Positions 1 to 6,751 of a DNA stretch of 11,417 bases are shown one piece after another. The notes below the pieces were generated by a model. It made no database searches, was not told where the DNA came from, and was given only the letters and a program-made list of their open reading frames with translations. The number at the start of each line of letters is the position of its first letter. The stretch's first letter is position 1. The stretch comes from Eubacterium sp. CAG:786 (lineage in GTDB: Bacteria > Bacillota > Clostridia > Oscillospirales > Ruminococcaceae): assembly GCA_000432175.1 (NCBI GenBank), contig HF989503.1, positions 17,526 to 28,942 on the forward strand. Direction: 5' to 3'. A program made the translations under genes and the position numbers.

Positions 1-1790
1 CCGACGCAAGGATAACGGGCGCTGCGGTGTACTGTTCCGGCAGCTTCGCAGTAAAGCTGCAGAATGAGCCTGCGGTATTCCTGATAGAAGCGATGGAGGC
101 GGGCGACTTTGAAAACGCCGCCCCCGTGAATATCTCCGATATACAGACCAGCGAGGTAACTTTCCCCGAGTCGTCCGTGACGGAACCGAGCGTTGTAGTT
201 CCCACTGTGACGAGCAGCGACAGCAGTTCCACCGAGGACAGCGACGGCACGGTTGAGCCGACCTGCGACACCTCCGAGATGGACGGAACGTCAGAGCCTG
301 AGGAGACTGCAGAGACCGAGGAGGACGAGGGGCTTCCCACCGAGGAGATAACCACACCTGTGCCTGAGGAGACCACCCCCACCGAGCCGACAACTCCAGA
401 GAGCACCACGACTTCCCCCGGCGAGAACACCGAGCCTGACGAGCATGTACCCACGCTCCCGGCAGGGGTAACGCTCCCGGCTAACATCAGCGCAAACACA
501 TATAACACCTATCTCAATGCAGATACGGCATTCTTTATAAGCAGCGATATTTTCTTCATCAAGGACGCGAACGGGGTTTCGCTCTACCGCTATGAGAGCG
601 GCAGCGAAACGCTTATCTGCTCCGAGGAGATATCAGACGCAAAGATCGCGTGGGCTTCGCAGAACGGCCGTAGTCTGCTGATAACGGGCATCGGAAGCTT
701 CGGCACCAGGAGCCGTACCCTTCTTGTCAGCGCAGACAGCGAGAGTATCTGCGACCTTGGCACTGACGATATCGTCATGAGCGGTTCGCTCAACGGCTTC
801 GGCTTCAACGAGAGCACAAGTCAGCTTACGCTCAGCCTCAGGGACGAGGGCGTGTACTATATTTATTCCGCAAAGCTTGACGGAACTTCACTTGGGCAAT
901 TCACCGAGGTGACGAGCTCTGACAAGAAGCTTTCGCTCGTGGCTTCAAGCGGAAACGTGATCTATTACAACGAAACTTCCTCCGGCGAGAGTACCATGTA
1001 CGCATCCGATATTTCAACGCGCAACGCAAGAATGGTGCACTTCTTTGAGGACGCCCCCAAGGTTACCAGAAACCTTGCGTTCACGCATGCAGTCATCACC
1101 AATGCGGACGGTTCCGTTGAGATCTTCGACCCCGCGACCGAAAGGCTGCTCGCTGTTTCCGACGACAGCGTAAGCTTCGGTGCAAGCCGCGACAGCTTCA
1201 TCTGCTCCGGCAGCAGCTGGGTGATCTCAGGCGGCGCGGTGGTTTCCGACGGGTCGCTGGCTTCGATGGCGGAGGTGGAGTACCGCAGGAGCGGCTCTGA
1301 AAAGTGGTATGCTTATGTTTCAGGCGGCACTGTGAGAATTACCGACAGCGACTATTCCGCTGAGAACAAGGCTTCGCTGCTGACGTTCAACGGCGTTTCC
1401 GACAATGCTTCTGCTGAACTCAGGAGCGCGCTCAACGGCGCTGTCGGCGTGAATAACGCGATCGCCCTGGGCAAGTACAGCGAGAGCGGGATAAAAACTC
1501 CTGAAAGCCTTGTCGAGTGCATTTCCGTGTACTATTCCGCGAACGCTTCGCAGAAGATAATGGCGCGCTGCGGCATTTCCCCGGTGGGTACGATGAACTA
1601 CACCACAGGCGGGCTGAAAGCAGCGGACGCAGGCAGCATGTTCCTTGTGATAAGCAGCCAGAATTCCGATACGGCTTCTGGAATGCTCTATATCGAGGCA
1701 GGCACATTTGCTGGAAAGCAGGCGTACCGTTCCGTGAGCGTTGAATTCGTGAAAGAAAACGGCGCGTGGAAGCTCAACACGATAATTTAA
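1..1790 (+). CDS. Large secreted or surface-type protein with acidic Pro/Thr/Glu linker, 5'-truncated by window edge
   Basis: I do not recognise the family. The reading frame is open from base 3 with no stop upstream, so the gene begins outside the window. A GTG at 27 has no ribosome site in front of it and is unlikely to be the start. From about 159 to 446 the protein is a low-complexity linker rich in Thr, Pro, Glu and Ser, with runs such as EETTPTEPTTPESTTT, typical of spacers in exported Firmicutes proteins. After it comes a region of roughly 440 residues with short alternating polar/hydrophobic strands and repeated Ser/Gly/Asp turns (for example KIAWASQNGRSLLITGIG), which suggests a beta-propeller-like or other all-beta fold. 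The C-terminus ends in a strand pattern (SVEFVKENGAWKLNTI) resembling the last strands of NTF2-like domains; this is weak. The stop at 1788-1790 is followed at once by an intrinsic terminator, so this is the last gene of its transcript. Location outside the membrane is inferred from composition only, because the N-terminus is missing. Confidence 0.8.
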   Translation, partial: DARITGAAVYCSGSFAVKLQNEPAVFLIEAMEAGDFENAAPVNISDIQTSEVTFPESSVTEPSVVVPTVTSSDSSSTEDSDGTVEPTCDTSEMDGTSEPEETAETEEDEGLPTEEITTPVPEETTPTEPTTPESTTTSPGENTEPDEHVPTLPAGVTLPANISANTYNTYLNADTAFFISSDIFFIKDANGVSLYRYESGSETLICSEEISDAKIAWASQNGRSLLITGIGSFGTRSRTLLVSADSESICDLGTDDIVMSGSLNGFGFNESTSQLTLSLRDEGVYYIYSAKLDGTSLGQFTEVTSSDKKLSLVASSGNVIYYNETSSGESTMYASDISTRNARMVHFFEDAPKVTRNLAFTHAVITNADGSVEIFDPATERLLAVSDDSVSFGASRDSFICSGSSWVISGGAVVSDGSLASMAEVEYRRSGSEKWYAYVSGGTVRITDSDYSAENKASLLTFNGVSDNASAELRSALNGAVGVNNAIALGKYSESGIKTPESLVECISVYYSANASQKIMARCGISPVGTMNYTTGGLKAADAGSMFLVISSQNSDTASGMLYIEAGTFAGKQAYRSVSVEFVKENGAWKLNTII

Positions 1791-1796
1791 GACATG

Positions 1797-1824
1797 ACCG
1801 CCCGCTTATAACGGGCGGTTTTTT
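1797..1824 (+). terminator. Intrinsic terminator after the surface-protein gene
   Basis: The arms ACCGCCCG (1797-1804) and CGGGCGGT (1812-1819) pair perfectly over 8 bp around a 7-base loop. A run of six T follows at 1819-1824. It begins 6 bases after the stop codon of the upstream gene. It also ends only 11 bases before the next start codon, so it could act as a leader attenuator for the NusG-II gene. Confidence 0.92.
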
Positions 1825-1835
1825 ACGGGGGAAGA

Positions 1836-2201
1836 ATGAAGGCAGGGATCGTTACAGGAATAGCGCTGGGGCTGGCTGCCGCAGGCGGAATAATAGCGTT
1901 CGCGATAATGAAGAACGCGCCCGTCGCCGACCCGGTGGCTGAGATACGCGTTGCGGGCGAGGTGGTCCGGCGCGTTCCGCTCTCGCAGGACTGCGAATTC
2001 ACCGTGGAATGCGGGAACGGCAGCAACACGATACGCATTTCCGATGGGAAGGTCGCAGTGACCGAAGCGGATTGCCCGGATAAGGTCTGCGTGAATACCG
2101 GCGCCATCTCCGGGGGAATGGTTCCGATAATCTGCCTGCCGCACCGGCTGGAGGTCGTGGTGGTTTCCGGCACGGAGGAAGCGGACGCAGCGGCGTATTA
2201 A
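1836..2201 (+). CDS. NusG domain II-containing small membrane-anchored protein
   Basis: This 121-residue protein has an N-terminal hydrophobic helix at about residues 4-25 (rich in Ala, Gly and Ile), acting as a membrane anchor or uncleaved signal. A compact C-terminal domain follows, matching the NusG domain II family (NusG_II). The diagnostic part is residues 66-105: IRISDGKV, then EADCPDKVC with Cys80 and Cys85, then a Gly-rich turn, then IICLPHRL with Cys100. These are the conserved positions of the stand-alone NusG_II proteins common in Firmicutes. Despite the name, such proteins lack the NGN domain and are not expected to be transcription elongation factors; their job is unknown. The ATG at 1836 follows a purine-rich site (GGGGGAAG, about 1826-1833). 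The only space between the upstream terminator and the start is this ribosome site, so no separate promoter fits there. The gene ends in its own terminator. Confidence 0.87.
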   Translation: MKAGIVTGIALGLAAAGGIIAFAIMKNAPVADPVAEIRVAGEVVRRVPLSQDCEFTVECGNGSNTIRISDGKVAVTEADCPDKVCVNTGAISGGMVPIICLPHRLEVVVVSGTEEADAAAY

Positions 2202-2205
2202 TTAC

Positions 2206-2235
2206 AAAAGGGACTGCATTTTCGCAGCCCCTTTT
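2206..2235 (+). terminator. Intrinsic terminator after the NusG-II gene
   Basis: The arms AAAAGGGACTGC (2206-2217) and GCAGCCCCTTTT (2224-2235) form a 12-bp stem with one A/C mismatch and a 6-base loop. The A-tract on the left and T-tract on the right give the usual terminator symmetry. It starts 5 bases after the stop codon and separates this gene from the alaS promoter. Confidence 0.87.
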
Positions 2236-2237
2236 CC

Positions 2238-2258
2238 ATTTGTATTAAAATTACAAAT
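2238..2258. repeat. 7-bp AT-rich dyad just upstream of the alaS promoter
   Basis: ATTTGTA (2238-2244) and TACAAAT (2252-2258) are perfect inverted copies separated by 7 bases. The dyad ends 7 bases before the -35 box, a position suited to an activator site or an A/T-rich UP-like element. There is no direct evidence of protein binding, and AT-rich DNA produces such dyads by chance fairly often. Confidence 0.4.
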
Positions 2259-2265
2259 ATTTCTA

Positions 2266-2293
2266 TTGACTTTTGCGTAAAAAGATGTATAAT
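2266..2293 (+). promoter_or_regulatory. Sigma-A type promoter of alaS
   Basis: The -35 box TTGACT (2266-2271) and a perfect -10 box TATAAT (2288-2293) are 16 bp apart, inside an AT-rich stretch between a terminator and alaS. Transcription should begin near 2300. That leaves a leader of about 55 bases before the start at 2355, too short for a T-box, and I see no T-box motif. Confidence 0.88.
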
Positions 2294-2342
2294 AAATATG
2301 TATGCGTATTCCATAAGGGACTACTATATCTTAAACAAAAAA

Positions 2343-2347
2343 GAGGA
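2343..2347 (+). promoter_or_regulatory. Ribosome binding site that fixes the alaS start
   Basis: GAGGA lies 7 bases before the ATG at 2355. The in-frame ATG at 2298 has no such site and falls at or before the expected transcription start, so it cannot be the main start. Confidence 0.85.
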
Positions 2348-2354
2348 CAAAAAT

Positions 2355-5000
2355 ATGAAATGGACTGGACTTAACGACCTCCGCGAAAGCTACCTCAGTT
2401 TCTTTGAGAGCAAGGGACATCTGCGCCTGAACAGCTTTCCGCTGGTTCCGCAGGGAGATAACTCTATTCTGCTCATCAACGCAGGCATGACGCCGCTCAA
2501 GAAGTACTTCCAGGGCATTGAGGAGCCGCCGCGTCACCGCGTGACTACCTGCCAGAAGTGCATCAGAACCCCCGATATCGAGAACGTCGGCAAGACCGCG
2601 CGTCACGGTACTTATTTCGAGATGCTGGGTAACTTCTCGTTCGGCGATTACTTCAAGCACGAAGCCATCGCGTGGGCGTGGGAATACCTCACAAAGGTGC
2701 TGGAGATCCCTCCGGAGCGCCTGTGGGTGACTATCTACGAGCAGGACGACGAGGCGGGCGACATCTGGGCAAACGAGGTAGGAGTTCCCCGCGAGCGTAT
2801 CATAAAGCTCGGCAAGGCTGACAACTTCTGGGAGCACGGAAGCGGTCCCTGCGGCCCCTGCTCTGAGATACACTACGACCGCGGTGAGAAGTACGGCCAT
2901 TTCGACCACATCGGTCAGGACAACTTCGAGGAAGTCGGCGACTGCGACCGTATCATCGAGATCTGGAACAACGTATTTACCCAGTTCGATAACGACGGCC
3001 ACGGCAACTACACCCAGCTCAAGACCAAGAACATAGATACCGGTATGGGTCTGGAGCGCCTTGCATGCGTAATGCAGGACGTTGACAACCTGTTCGAGGT
3101 AGACACAGTCCAGAATATTCTCAAGAAGATAAGCTCCATCGTCGGCGTTGAGTACAAGGCAGACCCCGAAAAGGACGTTTCCCTGCGCGTAATCACCGAC
3201 CATATCAGGAGCACCACGTTCATGGTAGGCGACGGCGTGCTTCCCTCCAACGAGGGCAGAGGCTACGTTCTCCGCAGACTGCTCAGAAGAGCCGCAAGAC
3301 ACGGCAGACTTCTCGGCTGCACAAAGCCGTTCCTGCACGACGTATGCGACACCGTTATCAACGAGAATCTCTCCGCTTATCCCGAGCTTGACGAAAAGCG
3401 CGCTTACATCAAGAAGGTCATCCAGACCGAGGAAGAAAGCTTCGCCAAGACCATCGACAAGGGTACCGAGATACTCGGCGAGATGATCGAAAACCTGCTC
3501 AGGAGCGGTGAAAAGACCCTCTGCGGCGAGGACGTATTCAAACTCCACGACACATATGGCTTCCCGCTCGACCTCACAAAGGAGATCCTCCACGAAAAGG
3601 GACTCGAGGCAGACGAGGAAGGCTTCCACGAGTGCATGAAGGTCCAGAAGGAAACAGCCCGCGCCAACAAGAAACTCGGCGGCGGCTGGGACAACGCGAA
3701 GAACTCCGCGCTGGACGCTTACAAGACCACATTCGTTGGTTACACCGAACTTGAGAAGCAGACCAAGCTGCTCGCTATCGTTAAGAACGGCGAGGTTTCC
3801 GGGCTCTGCGAAGAGGGCGACGATGTTTCCGTAATTCTTGAGGAAACGCCGTTCTATGCAGAGATGGGCGGTCAGGTCGGCGACAGCGGTACTGTTGTTT
3901 CCGGCGACAACGTTATTGAGATCACAGACACCAAGAAGCTCACCAACGGCGCTTTCATCTCCAACGGTAAGGTGGTAAGCGGCGGATTTGCGGCAGGCGA
4001 GACAGTCACCGCAAAGGTAGACGCCGAAAAGCGCGCCGCAACTCAGCGCAACCACACCTGTGCGCATATCCTGCAGGCTGCCCTGCGCCATGTTCTGGGC
4101 GACCACGTTCACCAGGCAGGTTCCTATGTTGACCCGTATCAGTGCCGCTTCGACTTCAACCACTTCAGCGCGCTGACTGCCGACGAACTGCAGCAGGTAG
4201 AGAATTACGTGAACAGGGTCATCATGGCTGCCGTTCCCGTTACTACCGAGGTGCTCCCCATCGAGGAAGCCAAGAAGAAGGGCGCTATGGCGCTGTTCGG
4301 CGAGAAGTACGGCGACGTTGTACGCGTTGTTTCCGTGGGCGATTATTCCACTGAGTTCTGCGGTGGTACTCACCTGACGAATTCCGCACAGGCAGGACTT
4401 TTCAAGATAGTTTCCGAGGCTTCCGTTTCCAGCGGCGTAAGACGTATCCAGGCTGTTACAGGCATGGCTGTGATGTCCGTGCTGTACGATTACAAGAATA
4501 CTCTCGAAAAGGCTTGCGCAGTTCTTAAGGCTCCGAACTTCGACGAACTCGCACACCGCGCCGAGAGCGTGATGGCAGAGCTCCGTGAGAAGGACAAGAA
4601 GATCGAGAGCATGGAGCAGGCTGCGGCTAACGCGCAGCTCGGTGACATCGGCGCAGGCTGCCCCGAGATCGCAGGCGTGAAGATAATCACTGCGGCTCTT
4701 GACGGAACCGGCGCTGACGGTCTGAGAAAGATCGGCGACTCCCTCGCGGACAAGTTCGACTGCTTCGTTGCAGTCCTCGCAGGAACTGCGGACGGCAAGA
4801 GCAGCATTCTCTGCAAGTGCTCCAAGAGCGCAGTTGCAAAGGGCGCGAACGCAGGCACGCTGGTACGCGAGATCGCGGCTGCCGCCGGCGGCAAGGGCGG
4901 CGGAAAGCCCGACCAGGCTATGGCAGGTATCCCGGACGCTTCCAGGATAAAGGACGCTCTGGCTGCTGCGGCTGATATCGCTGCAAAGTACATCAAGTAA
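2355..5000 (+). CDS. alaS: Alanine--tRNA ligase (AlaRS)
   Basis: This cytoplasmic class II synthetase charges tRNA-Ala with alanine and clears mischarged Ser or Gly. The protein has 881 residues, the normal full length (E. coli 876). The catalytic core begins MKWTGLNDLRESYLSFFESK and carries the family signature at residues 70-100 (IRTPDIENVGK, then ARHGTYFEMLGNFSFGDYF). The editing domain shows the zinc-type ligands His567, His571 (NHTCAH), Cys669 and His673 (CGGTH), each three positions on from the E. coli numbering. The C-terminal C-Ala domain has a glycine-rich loop GGKGGGKPDQA at 845-855. All key residues are present and the gene looks intact. The start at 2355 is chosen over an in-frame ATG at 2298 because it has a ribosome site, matches the family N-terminus, and lies downstream of the predicted transcription start. 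The gene appears monocistronic, with its own promoter and a large stem-loop behind it. Confidence 0.98.
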   Translation: MKWTGLNDLRESYLSFFESKGHLRLNSFPLVPQGDNSILLINAGMTPLKKYFQGIEEPPRHRVTTCQKCIRTPDIENVGKTARHGTYFEMLGNFSFGDYFKHEAIAWAWEYLTKVLEIPPERLWVTIYEQDDEAGDIWANEVGVPRERIIKLGKADNFWEHGSGPCGPCSEIHYDRGEKYGHFDHIGQDNFEEVGDCDRIIEIWNNVFTQFDNDGHGNYTQLKTKNIDTGMGLERLACVMQDVDNLFEVDTVQNILKKISSIVGVEYKADPEKDVSLRVITDHIRSTTFMVGDGVLPSNEGRGYVLRRLLRRAARHGRLLGCTKPFLHDVCDTVINENLSAYPELDEKRAYIKKVIQTEEESFAKTIDKGTEILGEMIENLLRSGEKTLCGEDVFKLHDTYGFPLDLTKEILHEKGLEADEEGFHECMKVQKETARANKKLGGGWDNAKNSALDAYKTTFVGYTELEKQTKLLAIVKNGEVSGLCEEGDDVSVILEETPFYAEMGGQVGDSGTVVSGDNVIEITDTKKLTNGAFISNGKVVSGGFAAGETVTAKVDAEKRAATQRNHTCAHILQAALRHVLGDHVHQAGSYVDPYQCRFDFNHFSALTADELQQVENYVNRVIMAAVPVTTEVLPIEEAKKKGAMALFGEKYGDVVRVVSVGDYSTEFCGGTHLTNSAQAGLFKIVSEASVSSGVRRIQAVTGMAVMSVLYDYKNTLEKACAVLKAPNFDELAHRAESVMAELREKDKKIESMEQAAANAQLGDIGAGCPEIAGVKIITAALDGTGADGLRKIGDSLADKFDCFVAVLAGTADGKSSILCKCSKSAVAKGANAGTLVREIAAAAGGKGGGKPDQAMAGIPDASRIKDALAAAADIAAKYIK

Positions 5001-5015
5001 GTTATAAAAACAAGT

Positions 5016-5061
5016 CTGAAATGTCGTTTTCTTTGTTCATTCGGGGAAAACGACATTTTAG
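5016..5061 (+). terminator. Long stem-loop downstream of alaS, possible terminator
   Basis: AAATGTCGTTTTC (5019-5031) and GAAAACGACATTT (5046-5058) pair perfectly over 13 bp around a 14-base loop. The stem extends to 16 bp (5016-5061) if one G-U pair is allowed. It starts 15 bases after the alaS stop. No clean T-tract follows (TTTAG only), so it is not a textbook terminator. It may instead stabilise the 3' end, work with Rho, or be a small dispersed inverted repeat. Confidence 0.55.
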
Positions 5062-5102
5062 TAATGGTGAAAGTTGCATTTGTGAATTGTTGGAAGGTAA
5101 TT

Positions 5103-5222
5103 GTGGCAGAACAGGATTGGCTTACTGCAACACGAAAATCAGACGCTGGAATACAATTCGTTATGGAAGGCGTATTAGCCGTGATTGGATTAGTCGGCGG
5201 TTTCATCGCAGCGCTCACATAA
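5103..5222 (+). CDS. Possible 39-residue membrane microprotein
   Basis: This is a short reading frame in the gap after alaS, and I do not recognise it. A GTG at 5103 is preceded by GGAAGG (5092-5097) with 5 bases of spacing. An in-frame ATG at 5064 would give 52 residues but has no clear ribosome site. The protein begins (M)AEQDWLTATRKSDAG, polar and charged. It ends in a hydrophobic stretch (FVMEGVLAVIGLVGGFIAAL) broken by one Glu, long enough for one membrane helix. The DNA here is visibly lower in GC than alaS or holA, as in acquired or non-coding DNA. No promoter is obvious. It could be a real microprotein, a remnant of a larger gene, or chance. An overlapping frame (5021-5236, 71 codons) is rich in Arg and Cys and looks less protein-like. 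Confidence 0.3.
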   Translation: MAEQDWLTATRKSDAGIQFVMEGVLAVIGLVGGFIAALT

Positions 5223-5239
5223 CAAATCTATTTTGATCC

Positions 5240-5256
5240 GTCCAGCGAAGCTGGAC
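5240..5256. repeat. Short perfect hairpin (7-bp stem, GAA loop)
   Basis: GTCCAGC (5240-5246) and GCTGGAC (5250-5256) pair perfectly around the loop GAA. No T-tract follows, so it is not a standard terminator. It sits directly in front of the 7-bp tandem repeat, and the two may form one dispersed intergenic element. Confidence 0.55.
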
Positions 5257-5261
5257 ACCAT

Positions 5262-5289
5262 AATTCCGAATTCCGAATTCCGCATTCCG
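5262..5289. repeat. Tandem repeat of a 7-bp unit, AATTCCG x4
   Basis: Three exact copies of AATTCCG (5262-5268, 5269-5275, 5276-5282) are followed by one variant CATTCCG (5283-5289) and a partial fifth copy AATT. The unit contains the self-complementary AATT. The array lies between the hairpin at 5240 and the HIT gene. With the stem-loop, the microprotein candidate and the hairpin, it fills the 345-base gap between alaS and the HIT gene. I found no convincing promoter in that gap. Confidence 0.8.
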
Positions 5290-5345
5290 AATTTGTAACC
5301 CACGGCATTCAATTCAAATTTAAACTTTTTTCGGAGGTAAAAACC

Positions 5346-5687
5346 ATGAACGACTGCTTATTCTGCAAGATAATAGCCGGGGAGATCCCGTCAACAAAGG
5401 TTTTCGAGGACGACCAGATACTCGCATTCCGCGATATCAACCCGATGGCGCCCACGCACATTCTGGTTATCCCCAAGCAGCACATTTCCGGCGTTGACGA
5501 GATAACCCCCGAAAACAGCGCCGTTGTCGCTCACATTTTCGAGATGATAGCCGTTATCGCCAAGGAAGAGGGACTGACAAACGGATACCGCGTTGTCAGC
5601 AACATCGGTGAGGACGGCGGTCAGACGGTGCGCCACCTGCACTTCCACATTCTCGGCGGCAAGAAGCTTTCGGTCGAGATGGCGTAA
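5346..5687 (+). CDS. HIT family (histidine triad) nucleotide-binding protein
   Basis: This 113-residue cytoplasmic protein of the Hint branch hydrolyses nucleoside phosphoramidates or related adenylated compounds. The HIT motif is complete at residues 97-103: His97-Leu-His99-Phe-His101-Ile-Leu, with His99 expected to be the nucleophile. The N-terminal CLFC (Cys4, Cys7) together with His46 and His97 gives the zinc site seen in many Firmicutes HIT proteins. FRDINPMAPTHILVIPKQH (28-46) is the typical substrate-binding strand region. The length matches the family. The start is clear: GGAGG at 5333-5337 lies 8 bases before the ATG. The stop overlaps the holA start by one base (TAATG), so the two are translationally coupled. 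Hint proteins can hydrolyse aminoacyl-adenylates, so its nearness to alaS is suggestive, but the two are in separate transcripts and the link is speculative. Confidence 0.95.
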   Translation: MNDCLFCKIIAGEIPSTKVFEDDQILAFRDINPMAPTHILVIPKQHISGVDEITPENSAVVAHIFEMIAVIAKEEGLTNGYRVVSNIGEDGGQTVRHLHFHILGGKKLSVEMA

Positions 5688-6748
5688 TGGCGAAGCAGGT
5701 ATTCGCGCTGACCGCTGAAGCAACGCTGAAAGCCGAGCTCAGATCCGGAAAGCTGCGCCAGGTGTACTACCTCTACGGTGAGGAAACATTCCTGACGAGA
5801 ATGTACGCCGACAGGATAGTCGCAGCAGCAGGAGGGGAGCAGTCCGACGGGCTGAATTTAATGAAGCTGCGCGGCGCCCCCGACCCGCATTCCCTGTCGG
5901 ACTTTGCGGAGAGCCTGCCGTTCTTCGCGGAGCACAAGTGCGTGAAAATAACCGACCTCGACGCCGAGGACATGGACAACGACAGCCACAAGGAACTGCT
6001 GAAGCTGATAGACGAACTCCCGGAGACCACCGTCATGGTGATATGCCAGACGGGTCTTGAGATAGACGACGTAAAGCCGAAAGCCAAGACCAAGAAGCTT
6101 ATCCAGACCGTTGAAAAGCGCGGAGTGGTGTGCAGGTTCCAGTATATGACTGCGGAAATGACCGCGGCAATGGCTGCGAAAAAGGCGCAGAAAATGGGCT
6201 GCACGCTGTCCCCGGAGAACGCGACGCACCTTTCAGGGCTGTGCGGCAGGAGCCTCACGCTGATACAGAACGAGGTGGAGAAGCTGTGCAGCTGTCAGCA
6301 GTCCGGCGAGATAACAAGGGAACTCATCGACGCGCTGACGCCGAAGCTGCTTGACGCCAGCGCCTACGACCTTTCCACCAGCATTCTTGCGGGTAAGACT
6401 GCGGACGCGCTGAAAATGATGGACGAACTGTTCCAGCAGCGCGAGGAACCTATCCTTATCCTGAGCGCGCTCTCTGGCGCATTTGTGGATAACTACCGCG
6501 CAAAACTCGCGCAGAACGCCCGGAAGGGCTCCCAGCAGGCGGCAGCGGATTTCGGGTATTACGGGGGCAGGGCTTACTATTTCGGCAAGACCTGTACAGC
6601 GGTGCGCAATATTCCTGAGGATAACCTCAAACGCTGCCTGGAGGTGCTTTTCCGCACAAATCTGCTGATGAATTCCTCGAAAACCGACGAACGGATACTG
6701 CTGGAGCGCGCAGTGATAGAGCTTTCAGCCATAAACCGCAGGCGGTAG
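5687..6748 (+). CDS. holA: DNA polymerase III subunit delta
   Basis: This is the delta subunit of the clamp loader, which opens the beta sliding clamp and loads it on DNA in complex with delta' and tau/gamma. The protein has 353 residues, a normal length. The N-terminal signature QVYYLYGEETFLTRMYADRI (25-44) is the usual delta start (YLLYGEExFL). Domain I continues with SLPFFAEHKCVKITDL, the clamp-interacting region. GRSLTLIQNEVEKL is the conserved helix of domain II. The C-terminal collar domain ends in the expected NLLMNSSKTDERILLERAVIEL pattern, quoted here in two parts: NLLMNSSKTDERI and LLERAVIEL. The start codon overlaps the HIT stop by one base. The RNase M5-like gene follows after 3 bases. 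The three genes look like one operon of nucleic-acid and nucleotide functions. I see nothing broken or missing. Confidence 0.93.
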   Translation: MAKQVFALTAEATLKAELRSGKLRQVYYLYGEETFLTRMYADRIVAAAGGEQSDGLNLMKLRGAPDPHSLSDFAESLPFFAEHKCVKITDLDAEDMDNDSHKELLKLIDELPETTVMVICQTGLEIDDVKPKAKTKKLIQTVEKRGVVCRFQYMTAEMTAAMAAKKAQKMGCTLSPENATHLSGLCGRSLTLIQNEVEKLCSCQQSGEITRELIDALTPKLLDASAYDLSTSILAGKTADALKMMDELFQQREEPILILSALSGAFVDNYRAKLAQNARKGSQQAAADFGYYGGRAYYFGKTCTAVRNIPEDNLKRCLEVLFRTNLLMNSSKTDERILLERAVIELSAINRRR

Positions 6749-6751
6749 GGT

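Noticed and set aside
2294..2354. T-box or other riboswitch in the alaS leader
   Set aside because: The leader is only about 55 bases, with no T-box sequence, specifier loop or terminator/antiterminator pair.
2331..4556. Very long antisense frame (741 codons) opposite alaS
   Set aside because: It is a mirror of alaS codon use (frequent GGC, AAG and GAG codons avoid stops on the opposite strand). It has no ribosome site or family motif, and alaS itself is fully conserved.
4490..5218. Antisense frame of 242 codons covering the alaS end and the following gap
   Set aside because: Most of it is antisense to the conserved C-Ala domain. The product is an Ala/Ser/Pro-rich sequence without motifs, and no ribosome site precedes its start.
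5021..5236. 71-codon forward frame in the gap after alaS
   Set aside because: It starts inside the stem-loop without a ribosome site, and its Arg/Cys-rich sequence looks random. The frame starting at GTG 5103 is more plausible.
5291..5345. Possible promoter just before the HIT gene
   Set aside because: The stretch is AT-rich, but no -35/-10 pair with 16-18 bp spacing is convincing. TTGTAA and TAAACT are about 22 bp apart.
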